Made by a program: the position numbers and the translations under genes. From Streptomyces sp. HM190 (GTDB lineage Bacteria > Actinomycetota > Actinomycetes > Streptomycetales > Streptomycetaceae), in contig NZ_CP047318.1 in NCBI RefSeq assembly GCF_009857135.1, forward strand, positions 4,526,001-4,590,000: 64,000 nucleotides of DNA, written 5' to 3'. The notes below the pieces were generated by a model. That model made no database searches and was not told where the DNA came from. It worked only from the letters and a program-made list of their open reading frames with translations. Below, piece by piece: positions 60,154-64,000 of this stretch; position 1 is the stretch's first letter; every line of letters starts with the position of its first letter.

Positions 60154-61836
60154 CTACGAGTCGCTCCCGGAGGCGGGCCGCCGCCCGCGCCCGGCGCTCC
60201 GCCCGCCCCGGCCGCGCCCGCTCGCTTCCCGGCCGCTCCCGCTCCGGCCGGTTCCCTTGCCCCCGCCGGTGCCGGGGCCGTTGCTCTTGCCCGCGTCGGG
60301 ACGCGTGGCGGTGCCGGTGCCGGGGCTCGCGGTGCGTTCGGTTCTGCCGCGTCCGCCGTTGCGGCGTGTGCCGGTGCGGCCGGGCCTGCCCGTGCGTCCG
60401 GTCGGCGCGGCGGCAGGTTCCGGGACGGTGAGGGTGAGGGTGACGGGCACGCCGGACGGGGTGCGGGCGCCGGTGATGCGGTGCAGTTCGGGCTCGCCGG
60501 GGCGGACCCGCGCGGAGCGCGGCGTGATGCCGGCGTCGGCCATCAGCCGGTCCATCTCACGGCGCTGGTGCGGCAGGACGAGCGTGACGACGGTGCCCGA
60601 CTCGCCGGCGCGCGCGGTCCGGCCGCCGCGGTGCAGATAGTCCTTGTGGTCGCCGGGCGGGTCGACGTTCACGACGAGGTCGAGGTCGTCGACGTGGATG
60701 CCGCGGGCGGCGACGTTCGTGGCCACCAGCACCGTGACCTGGCCGTCCTTGAAGCCGGCGAGCGTCCGGTTGCGCTGCGGCTGGGACTTGCCGCCGTGCA
60801 GCGCCGAGGCGCGCACCCCGACGGACAGCAGGTGCTTGGCCAGCCGGTCGGCGGCCCGCTTGGTGTCCAGGAACATGATCACCCGCCCGTCGCGGGCGGC
60901 GATCTCGGTCGCGGTGGCGTGCTTGTCGTCGTCCTGCACGTGGAGCAGATGGTGCTCCATGGTGCTGACGGCGCCCGCGGACGGGTCGACCGAGTGGACC
61001 ACGGGGTCGTCCAGGTAGCGGCGTACCAGGAGGTCGATGTTGCGGTCCAGGGTGGCCGAGAAAAGCAGCCGCTGGCCGTCGGCGTCGACCTGGTCGAGCA
61101 GCGCGGTGACCTGCGGCATGAAGCCCATGTCGGCCATCTGGTCGGCCTCGTCGAGGACGGTGACCGTGACCTGGTCGAGTCGGCAGTCGCCGCGTTCTAT
61201 GAGGTCCTTGAGGCGGCCGGGCGTGGCGATGACGACCTCGGCGCCGCCCCGCAGCGCGCTCGCCTGACGGCCGATGGACATGCCGCCCACCACGGTGGCG
61301 AGCCGCAGCCGCAACGCGCGGGCGTAGGGGGTGAGCGCGTCGGTGACCTGCTGGGCCAGTTCCCGGGTGGGGACGAGGACCAGGGCGAGCGGCTGGCGGG
61401 GCTCGGCCCGCTGCCCGTTCAGCCGGGCCAGGACGGCCAGGCCGAAGGCGAGCGTCTTGCCGGAGCCCGTCCGGCCCCGGCCGAGCACGTCCCGGCCGGC
61501 CAGCGCGTTCGGCAGGGTGGCCGCCTGGATCGGGAACGGCGTGGTGACGCCCTCGGCGCCGAGCGCGGCCAGCAGCCGTTGCGGCAGGTCGAGTTCGGCG
61601 AAGGAGTCGACCGCGGGCAGCGGCTCGGTGACGGTGACCGGCAGGGCGAACTCCTGCGGGCGGGCGGTGGAGCGCGCGCCCGCGCCGCGCCCGCGCGCAC
61701 CGGCGGGGCGGGACTGCTTGCGGCCCGCCTCCTGCGCGCGGAAACGGCCGCCGCGGCTGCCGCCGGCGGATCGGTTGGTGTCGGTCTCCGTGCGGAGACG
61801 GCCGGAGCCGCCACGACCCTGACGGGTGCGGTTCAT
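60154..61836 (-). CDS. DEAD-box RNA helicase
   Basis: 560 residues. Full motif set: Q motif TPFPIQAATLP, I GRGRTGSGKT, Ia PTREL, Ib TPGR, II DEAD, III SAT, V ARGIHVDDLDLVVNVD and VI HRGGRTARAG. Basic, Gly/Arg/Ser-rich tails at both ends (residues 1-60 and 450-560) would bind RNA without sequence preference. With the cold-shock protein gene upstream, the likely role is unwinding RNA structure in the cold. GGAGGG precedes the ATG at 61836. Confidence 0.94.
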   Translation of the reverse strand: MNRTRQGRGGSGRLRTETDTNRSAGGSRGGRFRAQEAGRKQSRPAGARGRGAGARSTARPQEFALPVTVTEPLPAVDSFAELDLPQRLLAALGAEGVTTPFPIQAATLPNALAGRDVLGRGRTGSGKTLAFGLAVLARLNGQRAEPRQPLALVLVPTRELAQQVTDALTPYARALRLRLATVVGGMSIGRQASALRGGAEVVIATPGRLKDLIERGDCRLDQVTVTVLDEADQMADMGFMPQVTALLDQVDADGQRLLFSATLDRNIDLLVRRYLDDPVVHSVDPSAGAVSTMEHHLLHVQDDDKHATATEIAARDGRVIMFLDTKRAADRLAKHLLSVGVRASALHGGKSQPQRNRTLAGFKDGQVTVLVATNVAARGIHVDDLDLVVNVDPPGDHKDYLHRGGRTARAGESGTVVTLVLPHQRREMDRLMADAGITPRSARVRPGEPELHRITGARTPSGVPVTLTLTVPEPAAAPTGRTGRPGRTGTRRNGGRGRTERTASPGTGTATRPDAGKSNGPGTGGGKGTGRSGSGREASGRGRGGRSAGRGRRPASGSDS

Positions 61837-61931
61837 GAGGGAACCCTCCTCGATGCGGCGTATCGAGGAATTCCGTCCGGCGGCAGCGGCCGCGCGAGGA
61901 TTCGCAAGAATGAGCCGGAGAAAATGCGAAA

Positions 61932-61958
61932 AGGCCCGCACCCCAAGAGTGCGGGCCT
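61932..61958 (-). terminator. Intrinsic terminator after the cold-shock gene
   Basis: AGGCCCGCAC and GTGCGGGCCT form a 10-bp stem around a 7-nt loop, followed on the minus strand by TTTTCGC. It lies between the cold-shock gene and the DEAD-box helicase gene and may allow partial readthrough into the helicase. Confidence 0.85.
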
Positions 61959-61981
61959 CAGTCGTTCAGTTCGCGTCAGCG

Positions 61982-62185
61982 TCAGGCGGGAACGATGTTC
62001 TCGGCCTGGGGGCCCTTCTGGCCCTGCGTGACGTCGAAGGTAACCTTCTGGCCTTCCTGAAGCTCACGGAAGCCGGAGGTGGCGATGTTCGAGTAGTGGG
62101 CGAACACGTCAGCGCCGCCGCCGTCCTGCTCGATGAAGCCGAAGCCCTTTTCCGCGTTGAACCACTTCACGGTGCCAGATGCCAT
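61982..62185 (-). CDS. Cold-shock protein (CspA family)
   Basis: 67 residues, the classic single cold-shock domain: MASGTVKWFNAEKGFGFIEQDGG (RNP1 KGFGFIE), DVFAHYS (RNP2) and GQKVTFDVTQGQKGPQAENIVPA. It binds single-stranded RNA and DNA as a chaperone. The 230 bp upstream (62186-62416) contains no gene and is less GC-rich, in keeping with the long structured 5' leaders that control csp genes. The ribosome site is CCAAGGGAG just before the ATG. Confidence 0.97.
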   Translation of the reverse strand: MASGTVKWFNAEKGFGFIEQDGGGADVFAHYSNIATSGFRELQEGQKVTFDVTQGQKGPQAENIVPA

Positions 62186-62416
62186 ATTGAATCTCCCTTG
62201 GGGGGCAGTGCCGGATCCGCACTTTACGAATCCGAGTCGCCGCGATGATCACCCCTCCGGAAAGATCCGGAAAGCTCTGCAAAGAAACAAGTCTCTGGCA
62301 ACCAAAACTGCAACTGCTATCACGCTAACACAGGCAGGGCGGCAGTCCCCGGGGTGTTTTCGGCGGCGTGTGGTAATTCTCGACCCGTCGTGGCCCCTAA
62401 TTCTGCAACGGCCGGA

Positions 62417-62755
62417 CTAGGTATCCGCGCCGTGGTCGCCCAGCCGCCGGCGCATGTCCCGGCCCAGCCGGAGGGCCGCGTCGAGCTGGTCCTCCAGGGC
62501 GACGATGCGGCAGGCGGCCTCGACGGGCGTCCCCTGGTCGACGAGTTCGCGGGCGCGGGCGGCGACGCGCAACTGGCGGCGGGAGTAGCGGCGGTGACCG
62601 CCGTCCGAACGCAGCGGGGTGATCAGCCCGGCCTCGCCGAGCGCGCGGAGGAAGGCGGGGGTGGTGCCGAGAACGTCGGCGGCCCGCCCCATGGTGTAGG
62701 CGGGGTAGTCGTCGTCGTCGAGATTCCCGGCGGCGCGGGTGTTCTCAGCGGGCAT
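62417..62755 (-). CDS. MerR-family transcriptional regulator
   Basis: 112 residues with a MerR winged-helix headpiece: YTMGRAADVLGTTPAFLRALGEAGLITPLRSDGGHRRYSRRQLRVAARARELVDQGTPVEAACRIVALEDQL, then a short coiled coil for dimerisation. There is no cysteine metal site or long ligand domain, so it is of the short MerR type. The ATG at 62755 has GAAGG upstream. It lies 231 bp upstream of the cold-shock gene on the same strand and may regulate it. Confidence 0.88.
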   Translation of the reverse strand: MPAENTRAAGNLDDDDYPAYTMGRAADVLGTTPAFLRALGEAGLITPLRSDGGHRRYSRRQLRVAARARELVDQGTPVEAACRIVALEDQLDAALRLGRDMRRRLGDHGADT

Positions 62756-63057
62756 GGCACCTTCGTTTCGGGGACACGGCGGGGGCCCCGACGTCACGGG
62801 CCCGGGGCGACGGCGCGGCATCCGTGCTCCGCGCGATCCGGCGCCGGGGTGATCCATCGGCCGCCTGTGCGACAACCCTAGCTCCGGCGACCGCGCAGAT
62901 GTGTCCTCGCGGCGACAGAATTTCACCGCGGTGCGATCGGCGCCCCCGTCTCCGTCCGAGACGCACGACACCCCGGACGGACCAGTGCCCGACGCCTCCG
63001 GCGCGCCCCGGACGGCGACGAGCCGGGGTCCGCGCGCCGGGCGACCGCCCGCCGGGT
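62756..63057. other. Gene-free stretch
   Basis: About 300 bp between the MerR gene and the next gene. No ORF with Streptomyces codon use, no hairpin and no repeat was recognised. It presumably carries the MerR promoter. Confidence 0.4.
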
Positions 63058-63420
63058 CTACCCGTCGGGGGCCTGCGTGTCCGGACCCGTGGCGTGGGTG
63101 CAGCAGGGCTCGTCGGTGTGGGTGCGCTCGCCCTGGGTGCGGCTGCTGTACAGCCACGGCGCGGCCCCGTGGGGGGAGCCGGCGGGGAAGCGGGTGTCGA
63201 CGGTCAGATGGAGCAGCGTGCCGCGTCCGTCGGCACCCGTGGGGTAGCTACGGGGTTCGTCGCAGGGGAACGCCTGGCGCAGGACCCGTGCGACCCGCTG
63301 GGCCGTGGCGGGGTCCGCCGCGACGACCCGCACCTCGGCGAGCCCGGCGCCCGCGTGCGGCGCCCACCGGACCTCGGGGGTGCTGTCGACCTCGCCGACG
63401 CGGTCGGTCCTGGTCCGCAT
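63058..63420 (-). CDS. Hypothetical protein (120 aa)
   Basis: 120 residues starting MRTRTDRVGEVDSTPEVRWAPHAGAGLAEVRVVAADPATAQRVARVLRQAFPCDEPRSYPTGADGRGTLLHLTVDT. The middle looks like a small alpha-beta domain; the C-terminus is polar with HTDEPCCTHATGP carrying paired cysteines. I do not recognise the family, although it resembles small Streptomyces proteins of unknown function. Third-position GC supports coding. The ATG at 63420 has GGTGG upstream; an in-frame start at 63489 adds 23 Gly/Arg-rich residues. Confidence 0.65.
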   Translation of the reverse strand: MRTRTDRVGEVDSTPEVRWAPHAGAGLAEVRVVAADPATAQRVARVLRQAFPCDEPRSYPTGADGRGTLLHLTVDTRFPAGSPHGAAPWLYSSRTQGERTHTDEPCCTHATGPDTQAPDG

Positions 63421-63546
63421 GGACGCCACCGCCCTCCAGTGCCGCCCCCCTGTGACACGTCCCGGAGTACCCCGGAGCCCGCCGCCCAATCCGACGCCCC
63501 GGCCCCCGGCCCGCCGCGCTGGTCGTCAGGCGGTGGGCCGTGCGGG

Positions 63547-64000
63547 TCAGTACGTGAGCGCGTCCTCGGCGGTGCCGAAGAAGCTGGTCACCTGGCTGTC
63601 GTTGACCGTGACGGGGCCGTCGTCGACCGGCACGGTCGCGGGGCTCTCGGCGGCGGTGAGGGCGATCTCCACCTTGTCGGCGCTCTTGCCGCCCGGTGTG
63701 TCGGCGCGGGAGAAGAGGATCCCGGCGTACGCCTTCTCGCCGGCGTTCAGGATCCAGTCCTCCCCGGCGGGGCCCATGTGCTCGGCGGCGCCGTCGAGCC
63801 CCGGAATCGTGACGACCAGTTCGCCGGCCGGCAGCAGACAGGGGTCGCCGCTGTTGTTCGTGGCGGTCAGCAGGGCGTGGTTGACGGGCTTGGAGGCGAC
63901 CGTGACCTTGTAGCTCAGGTCGGTCGTCTCGCACATGCCGACACCGCCGTCCTGGTCGTCCGTGGCGGGCTCCGACGCCTCGGGGGCGCCGCCGCTCCCG
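63547..64000 (-). CDS. DUF4232 protein, 5' end outside the window
   Basis: The C-terminal part of a secreted or lipoprotein DUF4232 member: CETTDLSYKVTVASKPVNHALLTATNNSGDPCLLPAGELVVTIPGLDG ... WILNAGEKAYAGILFSRADTPGGKSADKVEIAL. The two spaced cysteines (CETT, PCLL) and the Asn-Asn-Ser-Gly-Asp-Pro-Cys turn are typical. The frame stays open to the window edge through a Ser/Gly/Ala/Glu/Asp-rich linker (about 21 codons), so the gene starts beyond 64000; the internal ATG at 63936 is not its start. Confidence 0.8.
   Translation of the reverse strand, partial: GSGGAPEASEPATDDQDGGVGMCETTDLSYKVTVASKPVNHALLTATNNSGDPCLLPAGELVVTIPGLDGAAEHMGPAGEDWILNAGEKAYAGILFSRADTPGGKSADKVEIALTAAESPATVPVDDGPVTVNDSQVTSFFGTAEDALTY

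Overview
The window is typical Streptomyces chromosome: very high G+C, strong third-position GC, GTG starts, ATGA/GTGA stop-start overlaps, and Streptomyces hallmark genes (a conservon, ECF sigma factors, a SpoIIE-type PP2C phosphatase, long argininosuccinate synthase, DUF2637, DUF742, DUF4232). No rRNA, tRNA, insertion sequence, phage or CRISPR array was seen. The mix of carbohydrate lyases, specialised-metabolite genes and at least four gene remnants suggests an accessory (arm-side) region. The last 4 kb (DEAD-box helicase, cold-shock protein, SCO5918-like and MerR genes) looks like conserved core.

Layout. 0.2-3.3 kb: a secreted family 9 pectate lyase under a LacI-type operator and small secreted or hypothetical proteins. 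3.4-6.2 kb: a P450-ferredoxin pair with a divergent MarR regulator over a striking palindromic operator, and a decapitated hydrolase remnant behind the ferredoxin. 6.3-9.6 kb: a zinc-ribbon membrane protein and a secreted lysyl-oxidase-like copper protein. 9.6-12.1 kb: a RidA/HxlR divergent pair, and argG behind an ArgR box. 12.2-24.4 kb: one fatty-acid-primed PKS-NRPS megasynthase, read as two collinear same-frame parts (FAAL-ACP-KS-AT-KR-ACP-C-A / A-PCP-C-reductase) divided by a single amber codon. The C-terminus is not a thioesterase or SDR-type R domain. It resembles the cyanobacterial acyl-ACP reductase (AAR) family, with the Cys and nucleotide-binding motifs kept. This is the most unusual object in the window.

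24.5-36.7 kb: a GAF/PAS/PP2C/ATPase signalling protein, a secreted tripeptidyl-aminopeptidase-like hydrolase, a secreted endonuclease/phosphatase-family protein, two VOC proteins, a UvrA paralogue and a DUF2637 membrane protein. 36.8-40.2 kb: a LacI regulator divergent from a secreted GH30 galactanase-type enzyme with a perfect 16-bp palindrome between them. 40.3-41.1 kb: a frameshifted mycothiol-dependent isomerase-like pseudogene. 41.6-45.5 kb: a complete conservon (cvnA-B-C-D) with a CYP157-type P450 that lacks the ExxR motif. 45.5-48.4 kb: an aromatic prenyltransferase plus tryptophanase operon (iptA-tnaA type) preceded by an attenuator-like leader.

48.4-53.3 kb: a TerB-family gene and a five-gene operon (ECF sigma, zinc-finger anti-sigma, ABC ATPase, two membrane proteins) with an apparent leaderless autoregulatory promoter. 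53.5-56.9 kb: a peptide/nickel-type binding lipoprotein and a fused double permease with no ATPase gene, under a DtxR-like site. 57.4-59.7 kb: an ECF41 sigma factor with an FAD oxidoreductase. 59.8-62.8 kb: the cold-shock/helicase module. The window ends inside a DUF4232 protein.
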